This document shows, in pieces, positions 15,635 through 23,629 of a stretch of DNA of 52,411 nt. The stretch is from JBCDAP01 sp038747915 (GTDB lineage: Bacteria; Planctomycetota; Phycisphaerae; Phycisphaerales; UBA1924), in NCBI GenBank assembly GCA_038747915.1, contig JBCDJJ010000017.1, forward strand, positions 1 through 52,411, in the 5' to 3' direction. Below the pieces are notes generated by a model that was not told the origin of the DNA, did not search any database, and worked only from the letters and a program-made list of their open reading frames with translations. Position 1 is the stretch's first letter; the number at the start of each line of letters is the position of its first letter. A program made the position numbers and the translations under genes.

Positions 15635-17221
15635 ATGATGTCCCAGAGCCATTTCCTTCGTACAGTCGCCGTCTCGGGTATCGCGACGCTGCTTAGCTCA
15701 GCCGCATCGGCGCAAGCCATCGGGGCGTATACGTTCAACGCCGGGCCAACCTCCGCCGATCGGCTCATGCCCTCGAACGTCCCGGCAGGTGTCACGCTTT
15801 CCTCGCTTGAACTTGCTTCGAACGGGACGCTCGAGGATGCCGGCGTGAACGCGGTCCCCAACTCTACCAACGACGGCTTCGGATTCGGTGGCAACCTTGG
15901 CGAGCAGGTGATGTTCTGGCACCGCGCAGCAAGCGGTGCAACCTCGAGCTGGGGTTCTTTGAACAACCCGAGCACCGCCAACACCACCGTGGCTGAGCCC
16001 GGCGATACCGCGAGTATGAGCTTCATCGTGACGGCGGGGGCGAACGAGGTCGTCGCGGTCGAAGGCGTGATCGTGCAGGCGATTCTCGCCTCTTCTCCCG
16101 ATTTCTTCGTGGCGTGTCAGCCAGCGGGCGGTTTAAGCCCTGCGGTCCTCGGAACGGCCTCAGCACCATTTCGAGTGGCGGATTCGCGCTTCGGCGCACC
16201 GCTTGTGATCCTGCCCGGTCAGTCGCAAGACTTCACCATTGCTTGGAACAGTGGCAACTTCAACCAGTCGTTCGCGTTGAACCAGATCACCGTCGTTGGC
16301 TCTGTGACCGATGCGACCGACCGAACAGTGTTTAACCTGATCGCCGACGGCTTTGCCAACGGTGTGGGGGCGTGGAGAACGCGCAGCGTCTTTGGTGGCA
16401 TCGCCGACTATTCCGGTGGCAACGCCCAGTTCACACCAGCCGTCGCGAATGCTCAGCCCGTTGCTGCCTACCGATCCTTTAACGACGTCGTTCTCGAGAA
16501 CGGTGGCCGGCTCACCTTTGCAGCCGATATCAGCGTCACGTCGGGCTTCAACAGCAATTCGGCCGTCAAGGTCGGACTGGGGTTCGCGGATCGTCTCATC
16601 GGCGGAGAATCTGGGGGCATCGCTGTCCCACTCAGCGGGTACCCACTCAGTCTTCCATCGAATCTCGGGAACACGACGGACAACCCCTCGACTCCAGAGG
16701 ACGACACGATCTCGATCTTTCCCGCATTGTCATCGATCAACACAGCACTCGAGTTCGATGGTCTCCTTAATTTTTTCAACCTCAATCCGGTCACGAATAT
16801 CTCAGCGAATACCATCGGTCTATTTGACGCGAACGTCGAGAGTGGAGACATCACGATCACGCCAACTCCCAGCCGCGTCGATTACATCATCACGCGTGTT
16901 GGCAACACACTCGAAGCCTCGATCGTCGCGAACGACACATTGCTCGACACACAGGTCATCGATGGTATCGATATTGTCACTAACTTTGCCTTCAATACAG
17001 TGGGTATCGGACACGCGTTCGCTGGTGGAGAGACGGCCACGTTCGATGAGCTTCTCGTGGTCTACAGGCCTTGTATCATCGATATTAACAGCGATACTTC
17101 CTTCACGCCGACCGATGTCGATGCGTTCCTTGCAGCAATCACAGACTTTAACCTCGACGGGCCGGCCGACTCGTTCGATGTCGGGGCGTTTCTGAACGTT
17201 GTGGTTGGTGGCTGCCCGTGA
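15635..17221 (+). CDS. Secreted protein of unknown fold with C-terminal dockerin-like tail
   Basis: A 528-residue protein that I cannot assign to an enzyme family. It has a Sec signal peptide (LRTVAVSGIATLLSSAASAQA), an N-terminal beta-rich half (about 28-235) and a second beta-rich, lectin-like half (about 240-475). The last 50 residues contain two EF-hand-like calcium loops (DINSDTSFTPTDVDAFL and DFNLDGPADSFDVGAFL) ending in GGCP. This is the planctomycete dockerin-like arrangement, usually thought to mediate attachment. GAGGAG precedes the ATGATG start. Its stop overlaps the next start by four bases (GTGA), tying it to the GH99-like enzyme. It may be a glycan-binding partner of that enzyme. 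Confidence 0.75.
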   Translation: MMSQSHFLRTVAVSGIATLLSSAASAQAIGAYTFNAGPTSADRLMPSNVPAGVTLSSLELASNGTLEDAGVNAVPNSTNDGFGFGGNLGEQVMFWHRAASGATSSWGSLNNPSTANTTVAEPGDTASMSFIVTAGANEVVAVEGVIVQAILASSPDFFVACQPAGGLSPAVLGTASAPFRVADSRFGAPLVILPGQSQDFTIAWNSGNFNQSFALNQITVVGSVTDATDRTVFNLIADGFANGVGAWRTRSVFGGIADYSGGNAQFTPAVANAQPVAAYRSFNDVVLENGGRLTFAADISVTSGFNSNSAVKVGLGFADRLIGGESGGIAVPLSGYPLSLPSNLGNTTDNPSTPEDDTISIFPALSSINTALEFDGLLNFFNLNPVTNISANTIGLFDANVESGDITITPTPSRVDYIITRVGNTLEASIVANDTLLDTQVIDGIDIVTNFAFNTVGIGHAFAGGETATFDELLVVYRPCIIDINSDTSFTPTDVDAFLAAITDFNLDGPADSFDVGAFLNVVVGGCP

Positions 17222-18582
17222 GTGCTTGGTGTCTCCCCGGCCTGGCCACCAAGCGTCTCCCGATGATGGGAACGGCGTTGCTACTCACCGCGGGGAGCGT
17301 GCATGCGGATGTTACCTTTGATGGTCCGCCGGTGTTCCAAGCTGAAGTTGGTGTGTGGTGGAAGCCCTTCTGGGATCTCACGAGCGACGAGGCTGCGAAA
17401 AACTGGGGCAACACCCGGTACGACGCGGTGTATGTCGATCAGTTCGGGAACGAGGCGGTTGGACAGTACAGCTCGTTCTGGATCGAGACGATCGATGACC
17501 AGATCCGACAGATGAAAGAGGCTGGTTTCGACTTCATCCTGTCGGACCTGACGAACGGATTTGGCGCGGGGGGCACAGCGACGCAGCTCTTCGCTGTGCG
17601 CGGCACGATGCCCTTCGCAGTCGCATTGGGTGGTCCGCTCCAGCGGCCTGTCGGGTTCTTGCCTACCGAAGAACTCGACAGCCTCGCACAGAACGAGGCA
17701 AACCTGGTCTGGAACAACATGGCACAGCTTCCGAACTACGTCTTGCGCGACGGTAAGCCGGTGCTCGTGACCTACATGGCGTACAACCTTGGCATCGAGA
17801 AGGTGCCCCTCCCCTTCTGGGATGACCCACGCTTCACGGTCGAACGTGCGACCGGCATGCTGGACGCCGACAACGAGAATCTCGATCTCAGTAACTACAA
17901 CAATCAATGGGATTCGTGGTGGGGCTGGTTCTCCCGAACGCCCATCGAGAGCCCGACCGAGATGTCGATCTCCCCGGGATTCAACACCACGCACTTCCGC
18001 GGGAACAACGGCGTGTCTCACGATCGCCGCGGCGGACGCGAGTATCAGGATCAATGGATCACCGCGATCGAGCAGGACCCGGACACGATCATCGTGGCGA
18101 GTTGGAACGACATCGGCGAGGAGTGTCACATCGAGCCCTCGCGTCCATCCGCGCAGACCTCGTTCGATCCTGCGCCGGGCTGGCTTGATCTCAATGGATA
18201 TCAAACCGACGACTTCTACGTACAACTGACGCGCGGGTACACAGCGCTGCGGGAGAATCAGCTCATCGAGGGCTTCTACTACGGCCAGCAAGACGGCCCG
18301 GATATCTACCTGATCGAATTCGGGAGCTTTCGATACATCGGAGCTGTGAATCAGATCCGGCCTCGTTCAGCGATCATCAAGCTCCCGAACGACCTCCTCA
18401 CTCAGATCCGCCTTGAACGCACCCTGACCACCGTGCCGGGCACCTGCCCCGGTGATTTGAACGGGGACGACGTGGGCGACTCATTCGATCTCGCCGAGTT
18501 TTTCTCGATGGCGACAGCCGTTGGTTCATCACCGGCAGACACACTCTTCTTCATCGATGCGGTGACCGCCGGATGTCCCTGA
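17218..18582 (+). CDS. Secreted GH99/GH71-like glycoside hydrolase with dockerin-like tail
   Basis: A 454-residue exported protein. A signal sequence (MMGTALLLTAGSVHA) is followed by FQAEVGVWWKPFWD and a TIM-barrel-like chain: MKEAGFDFILSDLTNGFG, GKPVLVTYMAYN, FSRTPIESPTEMSISPGFN, IIVASWNDIGEECHIEPS. The last motif parallels the SWNEWGEG-x-IEP closing segment of GH99/GH71/WbsX-type barrels, which act on alpha-mannan, alpha-glucan or unknown glycans. The final 45 residues (CPGDLNGDDVGDSFDLAEFF ... AGCP) form a dockerin-like tail. The GTG start overlaps the preceding stop (GTGA). Substrate is unknown; family membership at subfamily level is uncertain. Confidence 0.65.
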   Translation: MSAWCLPGLATKRLPMMGTALLLTAGSVHADVTFDGPPVFQAEVGVWWKPFWDLTSDEAAKNWGNTRYDAVYVDQFGNEAVGQYSSFWIETIDDQIRQMKEAGFDFILSDLTNGFGAGGTATQLFAVRGTMPFAVALGGPLQRPVGFLPTEELDSLAQNEANLVWNNMAQLPNYVLRDGKPVLVTYMAYNLGIEKVPLPFWDDPRFTVERATGMLDADNENLDLSNYNNQWDSWWGWFSRTPIESPTEMSISPGFNTTHFRGNNGVSHDRRGGREYQDQWITAIEQDPDTIIVASWNDIGEECHIEPSRPSAQTSFDPAPGWLDLNGYQTDDFYVQLTRGYTALRENQLIEGFYYGQQDGPDIYLIEFGSFRYIGAVNQIRPRSAIIKLPNDLLTQIRLERTLTTVPGTCPGDLNGDDVGDSFDLAEFFSMATAVGSSPADTLFFIDAVTAGCP

Positions 18583-18609
18583 TACAAAGCGCGGCTACGC
18601 ACACCAATA

Positions 18610-18655
18610 CGCGGAGGCTCTCACTGACGATCGATGGCTCCGAAGGTCCTCCGCG
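18610..18655 (+). other. Hairpin between the GH99-like gene and the sulfatase gene
   Basis: CGCGGAGG (18610-18617) and CCTCCGCG (18648-18655) form a perfect 8-bp stem with a 30-base loop. No U-run follows, so it is not a classical terminator. It could be an mRNA-stabilising or attenuating structure within operon C. Confidence 0.35.
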
Positions 18656-18730
18656 CAGTCTCGAAATTTATCAGAAAAACATCTCGTTCTTACAAGCGGT
18701 TATGCCACCCGTAGACCACGGAGAGTACGT

Positions 18731-20110
18731 ATGAACACTACTGCAGCAGCCTGCTCCGCGCTGCTTCTCGCGACCACATCAGCGACCGCCCAGGACCGCC
18801 CGAACATCGTCGTGCTGATGGCCGATGATCTCGGCTGGGCCGATGTGAGCTTCAACGGCGGCGAGATTGCAACACCGAATATTGATGCGCTCGCTGCGGA
18901 AGGACGCACACTGGACCGATTCTATGTCCAGCCCCAGTGCACTCCGACACGCGCTTCCTTTATGACGGGACGTTACCCGCTCCGCGACGCCATGCATTAC
19001 GGCGTTGTCCTCCCATTCTCGGAGTGGGGCTTACCGCTCGACACATCAACGCTCGCGGAGCTACTCCAAGACGAGGGCTACACGACCGCAGCAATCGGCA
19101 AGTGGCATCTCGGGCACCACGCCCCGCAGTATCTGCCACTGGAGCGAGGTTTCGACCACTTCTTCGGGCACTACCTGGGCTCGCACAATTACTTCGAACA
19201 CGGCCACGCCGGGGGCTACGACCAGCATCGCAACGGTGAGGTGACGTACGAACCAGGCTACGCGACTGATCTCTTTGGGCTTGAGGCTGTCCGACTTATT
19301 GACGCTCATGATCAGTCGGACCCACTCTTTTTGTACGTCGCTTTCAACGCACCTCACGACCCGTGGCAGTCGAAGGACAGTGACCTTCGTTCGTACCAGC
19401 ATATGGATGGTGTTCGGCAGAAGTACGCCGGCATGACCACCGCCATGGATCGCGCGATCGGCCGGATCACCCGATCTCTCGAAGATGCCGGCATGATGGA
19501 TAACACGCTCACCGTATTCTTCTCGGACAACGGCGGGCCATGGCCCGGAGACGTGACCGACAACGGACCGCTGCGTGGCGGGAAGGGCAACACGTTCGAG
19601 GGCGGTATCCGTGTTCCCGCGTTCGCGGTCTGGCCCGCTGAGATCCCGGCGGGTACGCAGGAGGAGTCGCTGCTCTACGTCGGCGACCTGTTCACGACCT
19701 TCCTCTCACTCGCCGGTACGGACGACCTGCCAACAGACGTTGATGGGATCGACGTGACGGATGCGCTAACCGGCGAGGGGCCGAGCGGTCGATCCACACT
19801 GCCGATTATCTCCGGGCCTGATTGGTTCTGGAATGCCGTGATCGACTGGCCATGGAAGATCGTGACCGAGATCAACGACGGCGACCGCTCGAACCCCCAC
19901 CGATACCTCTTCAACCTCGAACATGACCCAAGCGAGACTACCAATCTCGCGGACGAGCACCCTGAGATCCTCGAACGACTCTCGCGTGAGCTCGAATACT
20001 GGGTTGAACTCGCGGCCCCAAGCTCGTTTACCTATGGCGACGCCCGCGGCACACCGCCAGAGATCTGGGGTGTCTTTGAGAACCGCGATAGCCGGCCCAA
20101 CAACCAATAG
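18731..20110 (+). CDS. Exported Cys-type sulfatase (S1 family, arylsulfatase-like)
   Basis: A 459-residue sulfatase that hydrolyses sulfate esters, here probably on a sulfated polysaccharide. The short signal peptide ends near SATAQ. Metal ligands begin in NIVVLMADDLGWAD (Asp32, Asp33). The sulfatase signature CTPTRASFMTGR starts at Cys70, the residue to be converted to formylglycine. IGKWHLGHH, FNAPHDPW and FFSDNGGPWPG complete the active site. The length is near the core S1 size and there is no attachment tail, unlike the second sulfatase at 21165. It is in line with the dockerin-tailed enzymes upstream, 148 bases after them. The formylglycine-generating enzyme encoded at 51232 could activate it. 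The S1 subfamily and the sugar specificity cannot be named from sequence alone. Confidence 0.92.
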   Translation: MNTTAAACSALLLATTSATAQDRPNIVVLMADDLGWADVSFNGGEIATPNIDALAAEGRTLDRFYVQPQCTPTRASFMTGRYPLRDAMHYGVVLPFSEWGLPLDTSTLAELLQDEGYTTAAIGKWHLGHHAPQYLPLERGFDHFFGHYLGSHNYFEHGHAGGYDQHRNGEVTYEPGYATDLFGLEAVRLIDAHDQSDPLFLYVAFNAPHDPWQSKDSDLRSYQHMDGVRQKYAGMTTAMDRAIGRITRSLEDAGMMDNTLTVFFSDNGGPWPGDVTDNGPLRGGKGNTFEGGIRVPAFAVWPAEIPAGTQEESLLYVGDLFTTFLSLAGTDDLPTDVDGIDVTDALTGEGPSGRSTLPIISGPDWFWNAVIDWPWKIVTEINDGDRSNPHRYLFNLEHDPSETTNLADEHPEILERLSRELEYWVELAAPSSFTYGDARGTPPEIWGVFENRDSRPNNQ

Positions 20111-20271
20111 ATAAATCATGGATGACTTTATGTCTCCAAGCGTCGCTCGCATCCCCAAGGCCTATAGATTTATTTGAATCCAAGACTCTTTGAACTATCC
20201 TAGTAATATAATTTACTCATTGGTTCGCTGATGTCCCTCGAAACACGTCCATCGAGCATTGAGGTTCGACC

Positions 20272-21132
20272 ATGCAGCAAGAAAGACGTATCATCATTAT
20301 CGCAGCGGCCTGCTGTGCCGCCCACGCGAACGCGGGGTTGATCGCCAGTTACACGTTCGATGAGACCGACAGCGGCGTGCCGGTGTCGATTATCGACTCT
20401 GCCGGCCCGATCTTCAGCAGCGGCGGTGCTGCCGGAGCGCTCGATCTCGATGTCGATGGCATTCTGGGAAGCGGCGTCGCCTTTGACGGGAACGACGACG
20501 TCGCTGGCCTCGGCGGCGCCTCAAGCGAGTTCAAGCAAACCGGCGATTTCACCGTTGCACTCTGGGTGCAGTTGCCCTCACTCGCGCCCAACGTGCAGGA
20601 TCGGATCCTCGACGCCACCAACAGCAACAGCGGCATTGGTGGCGCCCAGGGCTGGCGCCTGCTCGTCAACCCGGGTGGTGCGGGCAACGCTTTCACGCTC
20701 CAGCTTCAGGCCAACGGCAACAACCAAGCAGGCAACATCAACACTACGTTTGGCTCGCTCCGTGATCTCCAGAGCACCGGAGGGTGGAGCTTCATTGCAC
20801 TCCGCTATGACATCGATGGCGAGGCTTCGATCTCGGTGCTCTACGACTCGGACGCGTTCGCCTCGGCTGCCCTGGTCTCGACCAATACACAGTCTGTCGC
20901 CTCAGACGGTGCACTGAGCTACGGGGCACTCGCGGCACCACGACTGGGCGCGAACCAGTCCGGTACCGGAGGTTACTTCAGCGGGCGGATGGACGAGCTA
21001 CGCCTTTGGAACACCGTACTCACCGACGCCGAACTCGCTGCTGAGTTCAACGGTGTCATCCCCACTCCGGCATCGCTCCCCATATTCGTCGTTGCCAGTG
21101 TCGGACTTGCCGCTCGTCGTCGACACGGCTGA
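20272..21132 (+). CDS. LamG-domain (concanavalin-like) protein with PEP-CTERM-like tail
   Basis: A 286-residue protein: a short signal region (IIIIAAACCAAHANA), a LamG/laminin-type jelly roll (about 25-255; SGVAFDGNDDVAGLGG, FTVALWVQLPS, GRMDELRLWNTVLTDAELAA) and a PEP-CTERM-like tail, IPTPASLPIFVVASVGLAA followed by RRRHG. Such tails are processed by exosortase-type systems and place proteins at the surface or in exopolysaccharide. The LamG module is clearly related to the one in the sulfatase encoded next (GWRLLVN against GWRLLIN; DELRLWNTVLTDAEL against DEVQLYDWSLTDDQV). The 160 bases upstream are AT-rich and contain TATAAT at 20207-20212, a possible -10, so it may have its own promoter. 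It is likely a glycan-binding surface protein. Confidence 0.8.
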   Translation: MQQERRIIIIAAACCAAHANAGLIASYTFDETDSGVPVSIIDSAGPIFSSGGAAGALDLDVDGILGSGVAFDGNDDVAGLGGASSEFKQTGDFTVALWVQLPSLAPNVQDRILDATNSNSGIGGAQGWRLLVNPGGAGNAFTLQLQANGNNQAGNINTTFGSLRDLQSTGGWSFIALRYDIDGEASISVLYDSDAFASAALVSTNTQSVASDGALSYGALAAPRLGANQSGTGGYFSGRMDELRLWNTVLTDAELAAEFNGVIPTPASLPIFVVASVGLAARRRHG

Positions 21133-21164
21133 CACAGTCCATCTGCTTTCCGAACGGAGACCTC

Positions 21165-23486
21165 ATGCCGCGACCGGTGTTCAAAGCAAAAGCTGCAGCA
21201 AGCATCGTACTTGCCGTGAGTTCCAGCTACGCAACGCTCGCCCCAGCCGAGCAGCCGAACGTCGTGCTCATCATGATCGATGATGCGGGCTACGGCGATG
21301 TCGCATACCAGGGTGCGGACTTCCCGACGCCGTACATCGATGCGCTGGTCACTCAGGGCGTGCGTTTTGCCAATGCACATGCCAGCGCCCCACAGTGCGC
21401 CCCATCACGGGCCGGACTCATCACAGGTGTGCATCAGGCACGTTTTGGCTTCCATGACAACGCGGGAAACCGAGGTCTGCCGGCCCCCCAGCGCGTGCCG
21501 TCGATCGGCACGCAAATGCAGATGCTCGGCTACACCACCGGCGTGATCGGGAAATGGCACGCAGACATTACTCGGAATCCTTCTATTCAACTCACAGCCA
21601 ACGAGATCACACGCAACGAGCGCTCAAAGCCGTGGCGCAATGGCTTCGATTACACACTGATCCATGACAAGGGTGGCTCTCATTTCTTTCCGTACTCAGT
21701 GGAGGGCCAGGAATGGATGACTTCCCGCAACCGTGAGTACCGCCTCACCGAGGTTGTGGAAGGTGGGAGTGAACCGATGCTCCGTGAGGACATTACCGCC
21801 GATTCGTACCTGACCGATGTCTTCACAGACGCCGCGGTCGACTTCATCGATCGCCGGGCGGACGCCGGCGAGCCGTTCTTCCTCTTCCTCTCGTACAACG
21901 CGCCGCACACGCCCCTGATGGCTCCGACCAGTGACATCGCGGCGGTTCCCCCCTCGATCACCGACCCAGAGCGACGACTTGTCGCGGCGATGATGCTCGG
22001 AGTTGATCGTGGAGTATCCGAAGTGGAGGCGAAGCTCGTGGATGAGGGCCTCCTCGACAATACGCTGTTCATCTTCACAAGTGATAACGGTGGCCCACTC
22101 AACCCGGGCGGAGCTTACGACAACAGCATCTATCGTGGCTACAAGGGCGAGGTGTACGAGGGTGGCACGCGCGTCCCCCTTGCTCTGCGGTGGAACGATG
22201 GCAATATTCTCGAGGCTGGACAGACGATCTCACACCCAGTGTCGCTCATTGACATGCTTCCTACGGTGGTTGCTGCAGGCGGTGGGATGGCGGATCCCAT
22301 CACCGACGGTTTCGATCTCCTGCCGTATCTCCAAGGCCACACGACGACCTTTCCGCGTCAGGACCTCATGATCCAGTGGCGCACCCAGACCTCGTTCCGC
22401 GTCGGCGACGACAAGTTCGTGGACTTCAACGCGACCATCCCGGCAAACACCAACAATCCGGAAGAGCTCTTCAATCTCTTAATCGATCCGAGCGAGACCA
22501 CGCCATTGTTCAACCCACCGTTGGCACTGTCTCTTCAGAGCGAGATTGAGAGCTTCACGCTCAACCAGCGCGACTCGATACCCGTTGATCCCGTCGAAGT
22601 TGGACCCACGCAGGCACAGGTGCTGTATTCGTTCGATGAAGTACCGCCCGATCTTCCAGCCGATCGGGGGTTCAACTCCATAGACACACCTCCCTTGATT
22701 CCACCTTCAGCAGCACTCGGTGTACCTGGGTTGAAGGTCAGCGCCATCGAACTCAACGGTGTAGAGGGCATCTCCCTCTCGAGCCCGCTCGACGAATGGA
22801 AACCCGCCGAGGACTTCACCGTCGTGCTCTGGATTAATGTCGCACAATCTCCAATCGTGCAGACGCGCATTATCGACTCCACCAACATCAACGGCGCCAT
22901 TAGTGGAGGACGCGGCTGGCGGCTTCTGATCAACGATGGGACACGACCCCGACGTCTGCAACTCCAGGTCAACCGCGGCGTGGCGGGCGAACAGATCAAT
23001 GCCTCGCTGACCAATCTGTCCTCCCTCCAGCTCGATGCGTGGTACTTCGTCGCGTTCCGCTATGATCAGGACGATGATGTCAGTGTGACCCTGCTCCCCG
23101 CAGCTGCTGCCCCATCGGCGCAGCTGGTCCAGGAGGAGACGCAGTCGTTCCCAGCGCTGGGTGCGCTCCTCTACGGGGAGAACGCTGTGCCGCGTCTCGG
23201 TGCAGCGCCCGACGGCGCCACCAAGGTTCCCCACGCCCGCTTCGATGAGGTGCAGCTCTACGACTGGTCGCTCACCGACGATCAGGTGCTTGAGCTGTTC
23301 GAGACGGGCCGTCCCCCGATTTCGACAGATCTCGACGGGGATGCGTTCGCAACGTCGTTCGATCTCGCGAGCTACTTGGCAATCGTCGCGACCGGCGATG
23401 TTGGAGCCGATCTCAACCGAGACGGAGCAACCACCGCCACCGATATCGAGATCTATTTGGGCATGCTGCGCACTCTACTGCCCTGA
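21165..23486 (+). CDS. Secreted sulfatase with LamG domain and dockerin-like tail
   Basis: A 773-residue three-part protein. After the signal peptide, residues about 30-470 are a Cys-type sulfatase: VVLIMIDDAGYGDV (Asp39, Asp40), CAPSRAGLITG with the formylglycine Cys at 78, VIGKWHAD, YNAPHTPLM, FTSDNGGP and GYKGEVYEGGTRVP. Residues about 480-715 are a LamG-like jelly roll that is paralogous to the PEP-CTERM protein encoded just before it. The last 54 residues contain two dockerin-like loops (DLDGDAFATSFDLASYL, DLNRDGATTATDIEIYL). The ATG follows GGAG by 4 bases. It is expected to remove sulfate from a polysaccharide while bound to it through LamG and held on a scaffold through the tail; the scaffold is not in the window. 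Confidence 0.9.
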   Translation: MPRPVFKAKAAASIVLAVSSSYATLAPAEQPNVVLIMIDDAGYGDVAYQGADFPTPYIDALVTQGVRFANAHASAPQCAPSRAGLITGVHQARFGFHDNAGNRGLPAPQRVPSIGTQMQMLGYTTGVIGKWHADITRNPSIQLTANEITRNERSKPWRNGFDYTLIHDKGGSHFFPYSVEGQEWMTSRNREYRLTEVVEGGSEPMLREDITADSYLTDVFTDAAVDFIDRRADAGEPFFLFLSYNAPHTPLMAPTSDIAAVPPSITDPERRLVAAMMLGVDRGVSEVEAKLVDEGLLDNTLFIFTSDNGGPLNPGGAYDNSIYRGYKGEVYEGGTRVPLALRWNDGNILEAGQTISHPVSLIDMLPTVVAAGGGMADPITDGFDLLPYLQGHTTTFPRQDLMIQWRTQTSFRVGDDKFVDFNATIPANTNNPEELFNLLIDPSETTPLFNPPLALSLQSEIESFTLNQRDSIPVDPVEVGPTQAQVLYSFDEVPPDLPADRGFNSIDTPPLIPPSAALGVPGLKVSAIELNGVEGISLSSPLDEWKPAEDFTVVLWINVAQSPIVQTRIIDSTNINGAISGGRGWRLLINDGTRPRRLQLQVNRGVAGEQINASLTNLSSLQLDAWYFVAFRYDQDDDVSVTLLPAAAAPSAQLVQEETQSFPALGALLYGENAVPRLGAAPDGATKVPHARFDEVQLYDWSLTDDQVLELFETGRPPISTDLDGDAFATSFDLASYLAIVATGDVGADLNRDGATTATDIEIYLGMLRTLLP

Positions 23487-23629
23487 AGCCGAACGCATCA
23501 TGCACACCGATGACCTGCCGCCGGCTGACGTCGAGTCCTCTCTGGGTGTCTGTGTCTCTGGGATGTCGTGCGCGTTGATTGATGCGGGACTACTGATCAC
23601 GTTGGCCCAGACGATCGAAGGAGTATGCG

